Below are positions 18,486 to 27,270 of a DNA stretch of 64,000 bases, piece by piece (the first letter of the stretch is position 1; each line of letters begins with the position of its first letter). The position numbers and the translations under genes are program-made. The stretch comes from Pseudomonas bubulae. Lineage in GTDB: Bacteria > Pseudomonadota > Gammaproteobacteria > Pseudomonadales > Pseudomonadaceae. The stretch is from NCBI RefSeq assembly GCF_037023725.1, contig NZ_CP146077.1:134001-198000 (forward strand), in the 5' to 3' direction. Under the pieces are notes generated by a model. It was not told the DNA's origin, searched no databases, and worked only from the letters and a program-made list of their open reading frames with translations.

Positions 18486-19769
18486 TCAGATCACAATTCT
18501 TAAACATTGGCCGGCGTGATACAGCGAAAAACCGGCTTCGTATAAACAACTGCGCAACCCCGTGCCAGACAGCGGCCGCATCGGTGCAAAGGGGATTGGC
18601 AAGGCCTTGGCATCGCCACTGCACAAATAGTCGGCAAAGGCCTTGCCGACCACGCTGCCTGTGGTTACACCGCGACCGTTATAGCCGGTGACTGCCACCA
18701 AACCGGGCGCCGGTTCAAATAAGCGCATCAGATGATCGGGCGTAAATGCGATGCAGCCCGTCCAGGTGCACTCCCATTCCACGCCCTTGAGGTACGGGAA
18801 ATAATGCTGCTGCACGCGGTCGGCCCAGGCCTTGAGAAACCACGCAGGCTTCTGATTGCCGTTGCCCAGGCTGCCGAGCAGTAAACGGCCGTCGGCATCG
18901 CGACGGATACTGCTCAATACCTGGCGGGTGTCCCACGACCCTTGGCCGCCTGGCAAGATTCGCGCTGCGCTGGCGTCGGTCAGAGGTTTGGAGGCGACCT
19001 GGTAGTAATAACCAGGGAAAAAGTTACGTCGTAAATCAGTCCATTCGCCTTCAGTGTAGGCATTGGACGCCAGCACCACCTGCTCTGCACTTACCGCACC
19101 GTGGGCCGTTTGCACTGACCAGCGTGGGCCTTGGCGTTCAAGTCCGGTGACCGGGGAATGATCGAACAGCTGCCCGCCCAGATCACAGGCTGCCTTGGCC
19201 AGGCCCGAGGTGTAGGCCATAGGGTTGAGGGTGCCGGCGCGACGGTCGAGCAAGGCGGCGGCGATTTTTGTGGTGCCGGTAGCGGCTTCGCAGGCGGCGC
19301 CGGTGAGCAGTTCAACCGGGGCGCCACGGCGCTTCCATTGTTCTTCACGGCTGCGCAAATCGGCTTCGCCACGGGCATTATGGGCCATGTGCAGGGTGCC
19401 TTCACGGCGCAACTGGCAGTCGATGCGGTATTTGTCGATCAGGCTGAACACCAGTCCCGGGGCGGCACCGAGCATGCGGTTGAGCTGGCTGCCGACAGCC
19501 TCGCCGAAACCGGCTTCGATATCGTCGGGCGGTATCCACATCCCGGCATTAACCAATCCTACGTTGCGGCCTGAGCCGCCATGACCGGTGCGATAGGCTT
19601 CGAGCACACAGACACTTTTGCCCTGCTCGAGCAAATGGATGGCGGCGGACAAACCGGTGATGCCGGCACCGATCACACACACATCAACGCTCAACTCGCC
19701 CTTGAAGGTTGGCGCTTGGGGGCGTTGGGGGGTAAGGGTTTCCCACAGACATTGTTCTTGTAAAGGCAT
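18486..19769 (-). CDS. amaA: L-pipecolate oxidase AmaA (FAD-dependent, DadA/PuuB-like fold)
   Basis: 427 residues. N-terminal FAD motif VDVCVIGAGITGLSAAIHLLEQGKSVCVLEA (dinucleotide fold at about 28-58), GGSGRNVG, and the C-terminal FAD-contact segment GLVAVTGYNGRGVTTGSVVGKAFADYL. This is the DAO-type amine oxidase plan. The assignment as AmaA rests on length, on the adjacent amaB and divergent LysR regulator, an arrangement known from P. putida and P. aeruginosa. AmaA oxidises L-pipecolate to piperideine-6-carboxylate in the D-lysine branch of lysine catabolism. ATG 19769 follows GGAG; longer in-frame start rejected. Downstream of amaB with a family B repeat between. Confidence 0.85.
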   Translation of the reverse strand: MPLQEQCLWETLTPQRPQAPTFKGELSVDVCVIGAGITGLSAAIHLLEQGKSVCVLEAYRTGHGGSGRNVGLVNAGMWIPPDDIEAGFGEAVGSQLNRMLGAAPGLVFSLIDKYRIDCQLRREGTLHMAHNARGEADLRSREEQWKRRGAPVELLTGAACEAATGTTKIAAALLDRRAGTLNPMAYTSGLAKAACDLGGQLFDHSPVTGLERQGPRWSVQTAHGAVSAEQVVLASNAYTEGEWTDLRRNFFPGYYYQVASKPLTDASAARILPGGQGSWDTRQVLSSIRRDADGRLLLGSLGNGNQKPAWFLKAWADRVQQHYFPYLKGVEWECTWTGCIAFTPDHLMRLFEPAPGLVAVTGYNGRGVTTGSVVGKAFADYLCSGDAKALPIPFAPMRPLSGTGLRSCLYEAGFSLYHAGQCLRIVI

Positions 19770-19806
19770 TGCCAAGCTCCAGAAATGAAACCCAACCAAA
19801 ATCAAA

Positions 19807-19900
19807 GCCCCTCACCCTGGCCCTCTCCCGGAGGGAGAGGGGACTAAAGGCAAAAGCAGATCAGCTCCCTCTCCCTCCGGGAGAGGGTTGGGGGTGAGGG
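19807..19900. repeat. Dispersed repeat family B between amaB and amaA
   Basis: Starts CCCCTCACCCTGGCCCTCTC and ends GAGAGGGTTGGGGGTGAGGG with two internal CTCCCxxAGGGAG palindromes. Same unit as at 3550-3683 and 24652-24745. Because amaB and amaA are co-oriented, this element sits inside a likely transcript. Confidence 0.8.
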
Positions 19901-19911
19901 CTTGCATCACC

Positions 19912-21402
19912 TCAATCGAACGTAATCCCTTGCGCCAACGGCAATTCCAGCGAGTAGTTGACGGTATTGGTCTGCCGGCGCATATATCCACGCCATGCAT
20001 CTGACCCCGACTCGCGACCGCCCCCGGTTTCTTTCTCACCACCAAAGGCACCCCCGATTTCCGCACCGCTGGGCCCGATATTGACGTTGGCAATCCCGCA
20101 ATCACTGCCAGTGGCCGACATGAATTGCTCGGCCTCGCGCACATCGGTGGTGAAGATGCACGATGACAGCCCCTGCGGCACCGCGTTGTTCAGGCGCAAG
20201 GCCTCGGCAAAGTCGCTGTAACCGACCACATACAAAATCGGCGCGAAGGTCTCGCTGCACACCACGTCGCTTTGCTCGGGCATTTCCACAATCGCCGGGG
20301 CCACGTAGTAAGCGCCAGGGTACTGGCCCGCCAATTGCCGCTCGCCACCAAATACCCGCCCGCCTTCGCTAAGGGCCTGCTCCAGCGCATCACGCATGTT
20401 TTCAAAGCTGCTTTTGTCGATCAGCGGCCCCACCAGATTGCCTTCCAGCGGATGACCGATACGCACTTTGGAATAGGCCGCCTTGAGCCGGGTGACAATT
20501 TCTTCCTTGACCGAGTCGTGGGCAATCAGCCGGCGCAGGCTGGTGCAGCGCTGCCCGGCAGTACCGACAGCACTGAACAGGATGGCACGCACGGCCATGT
20601 CCAGGTCGGCACTCGGCGCCAAAATCATCGCATTGTTGCCGCCCAGCTCCAGAATACTGCGGGCAAAGCGTGCGGCGATTTTAGGTGCCACTTCGCGGCC
20701 CATGCGCGTGCTGCCGGTGGCACTGATCAGCGCGACTCGCGGATCGTCAACCAGGGCTTCGCCCGCTTCACGACCACCAATCACCACCTGGGCCAGGTAC
20801 TTGGGCGCGCCCTCAAACGAGCTCAACACACGATCAAACAAGGCCTGACAGGCCAGCGCCGTCAGCGGGGTTTTTTCCGATGGTTTCCAGATCACCGCGT
20901 TGCCGCATACCAGCGCCAACGCGGTATTCCACGCCCACACGGCCACCGGAAAGTTGAATGCGCTGATCACACCCACCACACCCAGCGGGTGCCAGGTTTC
21001 ACGCATATGGTGGCCTGGTCGCTCCGAGGCGATGGTCAAGCCGTAGAGCTGACGCGACAGGCCAACTGCAAAGTCGCAGATGTCGATCATTTCCTGCACT
21101 TCGCCCAACCCTTCCTGGGTGATCTTGCCCGCTTCCCATGACACCAGCTCGCCCAGATCGGCCTTGTACTCACGCAGCAAATCGCCGAACTGGCGCACCA
21201 GTTCCCCACGACGCGGGGCAGGCACCTTGCGCCATGCCTCGAAGGCGTGTTCGGCGCGGGTCACGTGCTGCTCGGCCTCGGCAGCCCCTTCCCAGTGCAC
21301 CGCACCGATCTGGCTACCGTCAATCGGCGTATACACCGGCTGATTGCCCTGCTGGTACAGCGCGGGGTTCACACCAAGACGATCCAGTAATGCAGCAACC
21401 AT
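19912..21402 (-). CDS. amaB: L-piperidine-6-carboxylate dehydrogenase AmaB (ALDH7 family)
   Basis: 496 residues of an aldehyde dehydrogenase: NAD-site SATGSTRMG, general base Glu252 in LELGGNNAMI, catalytic Cys286 in GTAGQRCTS (spacing of 34 as expected), and the ALDH7-type substrate-site pieces NFPVAVWAWN and ETFAPILYV. AmaB oxidises piperideine-6-carboxylate (2-aminoadipate semialdehyde) to 2-aminoadipate with NAD. ATG 21402 lies nine bases after AAGGAG; the in-frame extension to 21498 is not supported. First gene of amaBA, divergent from amaR with 154 bases between starts, a likely AmaR operator region. Confidence 0.92.
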   Translation of the reverse strand: MVAALLDRLGVNPALYQQGNQPVYTPIDGSQIGAVHWEGAAEAEQHVTRAEHAFEAWRKVPAPRRGELVRQFGDLLREYKADLGELVSWEAGKITQEGLGEVQEMIDICDFAVGLSRQLYGLTIASERPGHHMRETWHPLGVVGVISAFNFPVAVWAWNTALALVCGNAVIWKPSEKTPLTALACQALFDRVLSSFEGAPKYLAQVVIGGREAGEALVDDPRVALISATGSTRMGREVAPKIAARFARSILELGGNNAMILAPSADLDMAVRAILFSAVGTAGQRCTSLRRLIAHDSVKEEIVTRLKAAYSKVRIGHPLEGNLVGPLIDKSSFENMRDALEQALSEGGRVFGGERQLAGQYPGAYYVAPAIVEMPEQSDVVCSETFAPILYVVGYSDFAEALRLNNAVPQGLSSCIFTTDVREAEQFMSATGSDCGIANVNIGPSGAEIGGAFGGEKETGGGRESGSDAWRGYMRRQTNTVNYSLELPLAQGITFD

Positions 21403-21556
21403 TGAAGGCACTCCTTGAGCTTTAAAAAATGATTCACAGGCCTTTAGTTGTAGCTGGCTGGCATGGCGGCAACAAACGACCTTTAAGCGAGATATCATTC
21501 CGAAAATTCATGCTGCACTGGTAACGTTGCCTGACAACAACAATCAGAGGCCTTCT

Positions 21557-22453
21557 ATGCTCAACAAGCGCCATCTACCTTCGATCACGGCGTTGCAGTG
21601 TTTTGAAGCGGTGACCCGTCATCTGAGTTTCACCCGCGCGGCCGAAGAGCTGAATCTGACCCAGAGCGCGGTCAGCAAACAGGTCGCACAGCTCGAGGAG
21701 CTGTTGCAGCACTTGCTGTTTCGCCGGGTGCGCCGCCGTTTGCAACTGACGCCTGCAGGGGATTTGTATCTGGTAGAAGTCCGAAAAATCCTGACCCAGG
21801 TAGAGATGTCGACCCACACCCTGCGTTCCTATGGCGGCGAAACAGAAGTGCTACGGGTCTCCACCCCTTCCACTTTTGGCGCCCGCTGGCTGGTGCCGCG
21901 CCTCAAAGGTTGGGGCATACGCCATCCGCATATTCATCTGGATCTGTGCAATGAGCAGCAAGGCGACGATTTGCTGCAAGGGCGCAGCGATCTGGCGTTT
22001 TACTTCGGCCAGGGCTCACGGCCCGGCACCGAGAGCCTGAAGCTGTTCAGTGAAGAACTGGTCGCCGTATGTTCGCCAGCAAGCTTGCCGGGCACGGCAC
22101 TGACCGACCCGACCCAACTCACAGGTCTGGTGTTGCTGCAGAACGCTTCGCGGCCACAGGCCTGGCACGAGTGGTTTGAGCATCAGGGGTTTCATACCGA
22201 TCACAGCTACCATGGGCCGCGCTTCGACACCTTCTACATGTGCATCCGCGCAGCCCAGGTTGGCTGTGGCGTGGCACTGCTACCGAGGTTCCTGGTGGAA
22301 GAGGAATTGGCCGACGGCAAACTGGTCATCGCCTGGCAGCACTTGATGCCGAGCCGCGATGCCTACTACCTGGCCTATCCTGAACATACGGCAGGCGTAC
22401 CCAAGGTAAAAGCATTCGTGAGCTGGTTCATGGAGCAGCTGGATGCGCGATAA
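21557..22453 (+). CDS. amaR: LysR-family regulator of amaBA (AmaR-like)
   Basis: 298 residues. LysR winged helix-turn-helix at about 5-64 (LSFTRAAEELNLTQSAVSKQVAQLEELL), then a type II periplasmic-binding-like effector domain starting LRVSTPSTFGARWLVPRL, with the GcvA-like features FYFGQG, FDTFYMCIRAAQVGCGVALLP. Its position divergent from amaB matches the known regulator of the D-lysine/pipecolate genes in Pseudomonas. ATG 21557 follows AGAGG; the in-frame non-ATG start at 21527 would put ten residues before the conserved LNKRHLPS start. Confidence 0.85.
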   Translation: MLNKRHLPSITALQCFEAVTRHLSFTRAAEELNLTQSAVSKQVAQLEELLQHLLFRRVRRRLQLTPAGDLYLVEVRKILTQVEMSTHTLRSYGGETEVLRVSTPSTFGARWLVPRLKGWGIRHPHIHLDLCNEQQGDDLLQGRSDLAFYFGQGSRPGTESLKLFSEELVAVCSPASLPGTALTDPTQLTGLVLLQNASRPQAWHEWFEHQGFHTDHSYHGPRFDTFYMCIRAAQVGCGVALLPRFLVEEELADGKLVIAWQHLMPSRDAYYLAYPEHTAGVPKVKAFVSWFMEQLDAR

Positions 22454-22455
22454 CA

Positions 22456-22470
22456 CCTGTGGGAGCGGGC
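22456..22470. repeat. REP half-site (family A), single arm
   Basis: CCTGTGGGAGCGGGC just after amaR, without the inverted partner; looks like a decayed or truncated REP element. Confidence 0.6.
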
Positions 22471-22594
22471 AGAAACAGGCTACGACCACAAAAACCGCTG
22501 GCAAAACCGCCTGCAGATATGCGCCACTAGCGCCATTCATTGAAAAAGCTGGACACCGTGGCTATCAGGCACGGGCAGCATGGAGATTGCCGCT

Positions 22595-23809
22595 ATGAGC
22601 GAGAGTGTATTTGCCGATCGCATCGTGCAGAACCTGCTCGACACCGACTTCTACAAATTGACCATGATGCAGGCGGTGCTGCACAACTACCCCAACGTCG
22701 AAGTCGAATGGGAATTCCGCTGCCGCAACAGTGAGGATCTGCGCCCATACCTCAACGAAATTCGTCACCAGATCGAACGCCTGTGCGAACTGAGCATGAC
22801 TCAGGACCAGCTGGGGTTTCTGGAACGCATCACCTTTATGAAGCCCGACTTCATCCGCTTTTTGGGGCTGTTTCGCTTCAATATGCGCTATGTACACACC
22901 GGCATCGAAAACGGCGAACTGGTTATCCGCCTGCGCGGGCCGTGGCTGCATGTGATCCTGTTTGAAGTGCCGTTACTGGCGATTGTCAGCGAAGTACGCA
23001 ACCGTTCGCGCTATGCCGATACCGTGCTGTCACAGGCCCGGGAGCAGCTGTATCGCAAGTTTGACTGGCTGCAGGCCAATGCCAGCGCTGAAGAGTTGTC
23101 TGAACTGCAAGTCGCCGATTTCGGCACTCGTCGACGGTTTTCGTACCGCGTGCAAGAAGAAGTCGTCAGTGTGCTCAAGCACGACTTCCCAGGGCGCTTT
23201 GTCGGCACCAGCAACGTCAACCTGTCCCGCGAGCTGGACATGAAGCCGCTGGGGACCATGGCCCACGAATGGATCATGGCCCACCAGCAACTGGGCCCAC
23301 GGCTGATCGACAGCCAGAGTGCCGCGCTCGACTGCTGGGTGCGCGAGTACCGCGGCTTGCTGGGCATCGCGCTGACGGACTGCATTACTACCGATGCCTT
23401 CCTGAAAGATTTCGATCTGTACTTTGCCAAGCTGTTCGACGGCCTGCGCCACGACTCCGGCGACCCTGTGGGGTGGGCCGAAAAATGCATAGCTCATTAC
23501 CACAAGCTGGGCATCGACCCCATGAGCAAGACTCTGGTGTTCTCCGACAGCCTGACCCTGCCCCGGGCGCTGGAGATTTTCCGGTCACTGCGCGGCCGGA
23601 TCAACGTCAGCTTCGGTATCGGGACTAACCTGACCTGCGACATTCCGGGGGTTGAGCCAATGAGCATCGTGCTTAAAATGAACGCCTGCAATGGCTCGCC
23701 GGTGGCCAAGATTTCCGATGAACCGGGCAAAACCCATTGCTCCGACCCCAATTTCGCCGCCTATTTACGCCACGTTTTCCAAGTTCCTGAACATTCTCCC
23801 AAGGAGTGA
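22595..23809 (+). CDS. pncB: Nicotinate phosphoribosyltransferase PncB
   Basis: 404 residues. Family markers are [22 protein letters not shown] at the start, [18 protein letters not shown], the phosphorylated-histidine segment [35 protein letters not shown] and the PRPP-site [14 protein letters not shown]. It makes nicotinate mononucleotide from nicotinate and PRPP with ATP in the Preiss-Handler NAD salvage route. The second ATG (22595) is preferred since GGAG is nine bases before it and homologues begin MSES. Three bases separate its stop from the nadE start, so they form an operon. Confidence 0.96.
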   Translation: MSESVFADRIVQNLLDTDFYKLTMMQAVLHNYPNVEVEWEFRCRNSEDLRPYLNEIRHQIERLCELSMTQDQLGFLERITFMKPDFIRFLGLFRFNMRYVHTGIENGELVIRLRGPWLHVILFEVPLLAIVSEVRNRSRYADTVLSQAREQLYRKFDWLQANASAEELSELQVADFGTRRRFSYRVQEEVVSVLKHDFPGRFVGTSNVNLSRELDMKPLGTMAHEWIMAHQQLGPRLIDSQSAALDCWVREYRGLLGIALTDCITTDAFLKDFDLYFAKLFDGLRHDSGDPVGWAEKCIAHYHKLGIDPMSKTLVFSDSLTLPRALEIFRSLRGRINVSFGIGTNLTCDIPGVEPMSIVLKMNACNGSPVAKISDEPGKTHCSDPNFAAYLRHVFQVPEHSPKE

Positions 23810-23812
23810 ATC

Positions 23813-24640
23813 ATGCAGGCCGTACAGCGTCAGATTGCTGCAGACCTCAAGGTCCAGCCGCCGTTCAAAGACACCGCAGCCCTTGAGGCCGAGATTGCCC
23901 GGCGTATCACTTTCATTCAGTGCTGCCTGCACAACGCCAGGCTCAAGACCCTGGTACTGGGCATCAGCGGCGGGGTCGACTCCCTGACCGCAGGCCTGAT
24001 GGCCCAACGTGCGGTGCAGCAATTGCGCGAACAGACCGGTGACCAGGCTTATCGCTTTATTGCCGTGCGCCTGCCTTACGGTGTGCAGCATGACGAAGCG
24101 GACGCCACGGCGGCGGTCGACTTTATCAACCCGGACGAGCGCCAGACCGTGAACATCGGCCCTGCGGTCAAGGCCCTGGCGGCTGAAGTGACCGCGTTTG
24201 AAGGCAAGCCTGCCACCACCGTGGACTTTGTACTGGGTAACACCAAGGCGCGTATGCGCATGGTGGCGCAATACACTATTGCCGGGGCGACTGGCGGACT
24301 GGTGATCGGTACCGACCATGCCGCCGAGGCGGTAATGGGCTTCTTCACCAAGTTCGGTGATGGTTCCTGTGATCTGGCGCCGCTCAGCGGGCTGGTGAAA
24401 AATCAGGTGCGGGCCATTGCGCGGCATTTTGGTGCGCCGGAATCGCTGGTGGAGAAAGTCCCGACTGCCGACCTCGAAGACCTGGAGCCCGGCAAACCGG
24501 ACGAAGCGTCCCACGGCGTGACCTATGCCGAGATCGATGCCTTTTTGCATGGCGAGCCGGTGAGCGAAGAAGCGTTCAATATCATCTGCAAGACGTACGA
24601 AAAGACCCACCACAAGCGTGAGATGCCGTTCGCGCCTTGA
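23813..24640 (+). CDS. nadE: Ammonia-dependent NAD+ synthetase NadE
   Basis: 275 residues, the length of the single-domain ammonia-using form with no nitrilase-type glutaminase domain. PP-loop motif [14 protein letters not shown] at about 48-61, [13 protein letters not shown], and [29 protein letters not shown]. It converts nicotinate adenine dinucleotide to NAD. AAGGAG overlaps the end of pncB and serves this ATG. Pathway partner of pncB. Confidence 0.97.
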   Translation: MQAVQRQIAADLKVQPPFKDTAALEAEIARRITFIQCCLHNARLKTLVLGISGGVDSLTAGLMAQRAVQQLREQTGDQAYRFIAVRLPYGVQHDEADATAAVDFINPDERQTVNIGPAVKALAAEVTAFEGKPATTVDFVLGNTKARMRMVAQYTIAGATGGLVIGTDHAAEAVMGFFTKFGDGSCDLAPLSGLVKNQVRAIARHFGAPESLVEKVPTADLEDLEPGKPDEASHGVTYAEIDAFLHGEPVSEEAFNIICKTYEKTHHKREMPFAP

Positions 24641-24651
24641 GCCCGTGCGTA

Positions 24652-24745
24652 CCTCTCCCGGAGGGAGAGGGAGCAGACCGCACGCGGTTTCAAGAACACC
24701 ATCAATCCGTCCCCTCTCCCTCCGGGAGAGGGCTAGGGTGAGGGG
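24652..24745. repeat. Dispersed repeat family B downstream of nadE
   Basis: Contains CCTCTCCCGGAGGGAGAGG at the left and CCCCTCTCCCTCCGGGAGAG followed by GGCTAGGGTGAGGGG at the right. The last arm is followed by CTTTTTCC, so it may terminate pncB-nadE. Confidence 0.8.
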
Positions 24746-24854
24746 CTTTTTCCTTCCCGGAAAAAACGGAATGAACCCCGCAATTTTTTTCGCTTGTGGC
24801 CGCAACGGCCAAAGGCTTTGATAGACGTCTATTTCGTCGCCAGAGCCCTGCCCC

Positions 24855-25883
24855 ATGCCTGCTTTCGATGCTTTGTTCTCCCTTGTCGATTCCGTGCTCG
24901 GCCAACCGGCCACCGCCTGGTTGCGTGAGCATGTCGAAGTGCCTGAAGGGCTGCTGCGCTTCAACTGGCATGAACAGGCACTGCACCGGGTGTGGCTCGC
25001 CGAAGCACTGAACCTGTGCCTGCTGCACAAACTGGTGGAAGCCGTGCCTGAAGGCCGACGCTATGTACAGGAACAGGAACAGGCACAGCATGGCCGCAAG
25101 GTAGTGTTCGACCATGGCGCCCTCCGTACGGTGGACTGGCCTGCCAACGGCGAACTGCCCCGCGGCCGCCAGGCATTTGCCCGTTTGCTGGAGCCACTGG
25201 GCTTTACCGATGTGCGAACCTACCCGCTGACCAAGCTGAACATGACCGGCTGGGGATACCGACAAATGGATCTGCCCGAAGACATCGCCCAGTTCTTTGT
25301 CTCGGAACTGCACCCCGGCCGCTTCAGCGAGGCTTTTCAACAGGCCGTCAGCCGCGTGGTCGGTTCCAGCCTTGACCCGCTGCAGGCCCAACACCACAGC
25401 ATCCTCAAGACCCTGAGCCTCACCCGCCACTGCAGCCTGAGCCAGGCGCAGGCCCTGTTGCCAGGGCTGTATCAAGCATTCGGCCGGCAGCATGGCGTGG
25501 TACAGGAAACGGACTACCACTGCCTCCTCGCTGAAAGCGCCGAGATGGCCTGGATCGCAACCGAGGGCAACAGCTTCAACCATCTGACCGATCGCGTGCC
25601 GGACCTCGAAGCCTGTGTGGCGCAACAACGTGACTTGCAACGGCCCCTGAAAGACAGCATCGAAGTGTCCGCCTCGGGGCGGGTGATGCAAACCGCCTAT
25701 CGCGCCAACACGGTCAGCCGCGGCCTGGTCGATGCTGCCGGGGTGTACCGCGAGCACGCAGTGCCGGGGTCATTTGTGGAGTTCATCCAACGCAAGATCG
25801 ACCCTGATACCGGCCGCATCGATCTGAACTTCGACAGCAGCAACGCCCAGGGCATTTTCAAGATGACCGACTCCAGGGCCTGA
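24855..25883 (+). CDS. DUF1338 protein, HglS-like candidate 2-oxoadipate dioxygenase/decarboxylase
   Basis: 342 residues. The DUF1338 core is recognisable: H87 in VFDHGALRTV with R91 four residues on, H243 in GNSFNHLTDRVPD, and E309 in GSFVEF. The H-to-H spacing of 156 residues and the E about 66 further match, from memory, the Fe(II) ligands and substrate arginine of P. putida HglS. HglS turns 2-oxoadipate into D-2-hydroxyglutarate, the step after AmaB and transamination in D-lysine breakdown. This protein is about 120 residues shorter than HglS (roughly 460), so it may belong to a different subgroup. Function is inference; family is solid. ATG 24855 has a weak ribosome site. Confidence 0.75.
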   Translation: MPAFDALFSLVDSVLGQPATAWLREHVEVPEGLLRFNWHEQALHRVWLAEALNLCLLHKLVEAVPEGRRYVQEQEQAQHGRKVVFDHGALRTVDWPANGELPRGRQAFARLLEPLGFTDVRTYPLTKLNMTGWGYRQMDLPEDIAQFFVSELHPGRFSEAFQQAVSRVVGSSLDPLQAQHHSILKTLSLTRHCSLSQAQALLPGLYQAFGRQHGVVQETDYHCLLAESAEMAWIATEGNSFNHLTDRVPDLEACVAQQRDLQRPLKDSIEVSASGRVMQTAYRANTVSRGLVDAAGVYREHAVPGSFVEFIQRKIDPDTGRIDLNFDSSNAQGIFKMTDSRA

Positions 25884-25888
25884 ACGCA

Positions 25889-25924
25889 AACAGCCCTGAC
25901 GGCGCAGGGCACGTCAGGGCTGTT
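25889..25924. terminator. Bidirectional terminator-like hairpin
   Basis: Twelve-base-pair stem (AACAGCCCTGAC with its complement) around a 12-base loop, between the convergent DUF1338 and azurin genes. Confidence 0.7.
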
Positions 25925-25940
25925 AAGGGCTTGGGTGGTG

Positions 25941-26387
25941 TTATTTAAGAACCACAGCGCCTTTCATCATCGAGTTGTGGCCCGGGAAGGTGCAGAAGAA
26001 TTCATATTCTTCGCCCGCTTTCAGCTTGGCCACATCGAAGGTCACGGAATCTTTCTCACCGGCGCCAATCACTTTGGTGTGGGCGATGATGCGCTCATCA
26101 CCGTCCTTGAGATAGTTTTTGTCCAGGCCAGCGGCAATGCCGTCGGTAGAAACTGCCTGCATGTCTGCCTTTTTGCTCAAGACCCAGTTATGACCCATGA
26201 CGTTTTTCGGCAGATTGCCGGAGTGCGTCAGGTTAACGGTGAAGGTCTTGCAGGATTTGTCGATGACGATCTCTTTGGTGTTGTAAGACATTTGGTCAGT
26301 CGAATCGACAGTTACAGCGCACTCAGCCGCCAGCAAATGGCCGCTGGCCAGAGTCAAAAGGGATACCGCAACAACTTTGGCAAACAT
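25941..26387 (-). CDS. azu: Azurin
   Basis: 148 residues: a 20-residue signal peptide ending HLLA, then a 128-residue mature blue copper protein starting [10 protein letters not shown]. In mature numbering the type 1 copper ligands are in place: G45-H46 in NVMGHNW, and C112, H117 and M121 in [14 protein letters not shown]; the C3-C26 disulfide cysteines are present. Azurin is a periplasmic electron carrier. ATG 26387 has GGAGA upstream and starts the signal peptide. Single gene. I looked for an ANR box upstream and did not find a convincing one. Confidence 0.97.
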   Translation of the reverse strand: MFAKVVAVSLLTLASGHLLAAECAVTVDSTDQMSYNTKEIVIDKSCKTFTVNLTHSGNLPKNVMGHNWVLSKKADMQAVSTDGIAAGLDKNYLKDGDERIIAHTKVIGAGEKDSVTFDVAKLKAGEEYEFFCTFPGHNSMMKGAVVLK

Positions 26388-26719
26388 GGTGTATCTCCAA
26401 GGCAGGGTATGGGGAAGCAAAAATCTGTATACAGATTGCCTGAAAATTGTATCGATTCATATGATCTGCGTCATGGTCTATCGCCACAATCGACACAATC
26501 CATCCCAGAATGGACTTCAGGCTTATAACCTTAGGCCATCATTTTGAATTTTGGGGGAATAAGTAACTAGATTTAATCCACAACCGGCTTTTGCGTGGGT
26601 GTAGAGTCGTATTTTTAGCGCAATGTGCAACCTTGCAAAAACCCAGCTAACGGCTAAGCACTAATACAGGGCAGAATACGCGCCGCTCAACCTCACCTTC
26701 GACCCCAAGAGGATCGCCC
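26388..26719. other. Gene-free promoter region between azu and the small charged protein gene
   Basis: About 330 bases separating two divergent genes, relatively AT-rich from 26405 to 26620. It should contain both promoters. No coding region, repeat or clear operator was recognised. Confidence 0.4.
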
Positions 26720-26920
26720 ATGGCCAAACCAAACTATAACTTCGCTAAGCGTCAAAGAGACTTGGCTAAAGAGCAGAAGAAAGAGGAAAAGGCTGCCCGC
26801 AAGAAAGCGGCTGCTGAAGGCGGTACTGTTGATACCGAGCTGGACCACGAAGTCGACAGCGAAAGTGAAGACGCCGCAGAAGATACCGGCGCACCAGAAG
26901 ACAAAGCTCCAACTGCTTGA
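26720..26920 (+). CDS. Small charge-segregated hypothetical protein
   Basis: 66 residues. The first 34 residues are strongly basic and lysine-rich (KRQRDLAKEQKKEEKAARKK), likely one amphipathic helix or coiled coil; the last 32 are acidic (DTELDHEVDSESEDAAED) and look disordered. No signal peptide, cysteine or membrane segment. Start ATG is preceded by AGAGG. Small proteins of this kind are conserved in Pseudomonas, but I know no function. The KKEEKAARKKAA part resembles nucleic-acid-binding tails; that is only a resemblance. A hairpin at 26969-26993 lies downstream. Confidence 0.7.
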   Translation: MAKPNYNFAKRQRDLAKEQKKEEKAARKKAAAEGGTVDTELDHEVDSESEDAAEDTGAPEDKAPTA

Positions 26921-26968
26921 CCCCCTCGGCCCGGTTATCCACAACCCGGCCCACAGGATCTGTGATCA

Positions 26969-26993
26969 GGATCAGCAGCCCGCCTGCTGATCC
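26969..26993. terminator. Hairpin downstream of the small charged protein gene
   Basis: Ten-base-pair stem GGATCAGCAG/CTGCTGATCC with a five-base loop, about 50 bases after the stop codon. No T run follows, so termination is uncertain. Confidence 0.5.
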
Positions 26994-27100
26994 TCGCAGT
27001 TAGCCTGAACGCCCTCAGACGCTTCCAACCTCATTCCCTTACTCCGCGACAGCAAACAGCCTACAAACCCGTGGCAGGCCTCTCAGCGCGCAGAAAGCAC

Positions 27101-27124
27101 AACGCCAGCCCTGAGGCTGGCGTT
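27101..27124. terminator. Terminator-like hairpin
   Basis: Ten-base-pair stem AACGCCAGCC/GGCTGGCGTT with a CTGA loop, followed by GATTTACT. It lies between the small charged protein gene and ygiQ; the rest of 26921-27270 holds only this, the hairpin at 26969 and a REP element. Confidence 0.6.
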
Positions 27125-27177
27125 GATTTACTGCAATTTACGCAAAACCGTAGCAGCTGCCGAAGGAACACTGCAAC

Positions 27178-27230
27178 TGTGGGAGCGAGCCTGCTCGCGA
27201 AGGTCGTTCGCGAGCAGGCTCGCTCCCACA
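27178..27230. repeat. REP element as one perfect 24-bp hairpin (family A)
   Basis: Two REP arms lie almost back to back: a 24-bp perfect inverted repeat beginning TGTGGGAGCGAGCCTGCTCG with only a five-base loop, unlike the other copies with about 40 bases between arms. It lies just after the ygiQ stop. Confidence 0.92.
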
Positions 27231-27270
27231 ATAGGGCTTGACCTGCAACAGAGTATCTACAAGGGCAGGC

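Noticed and set aside
26388..26719. ANR/FNR box upstream of azurin
   Set aside because: The nearest candidate (TTGTATCGATTCA, near 26446) misses the TTGAT-N4-ATCAA pattern on both arms.
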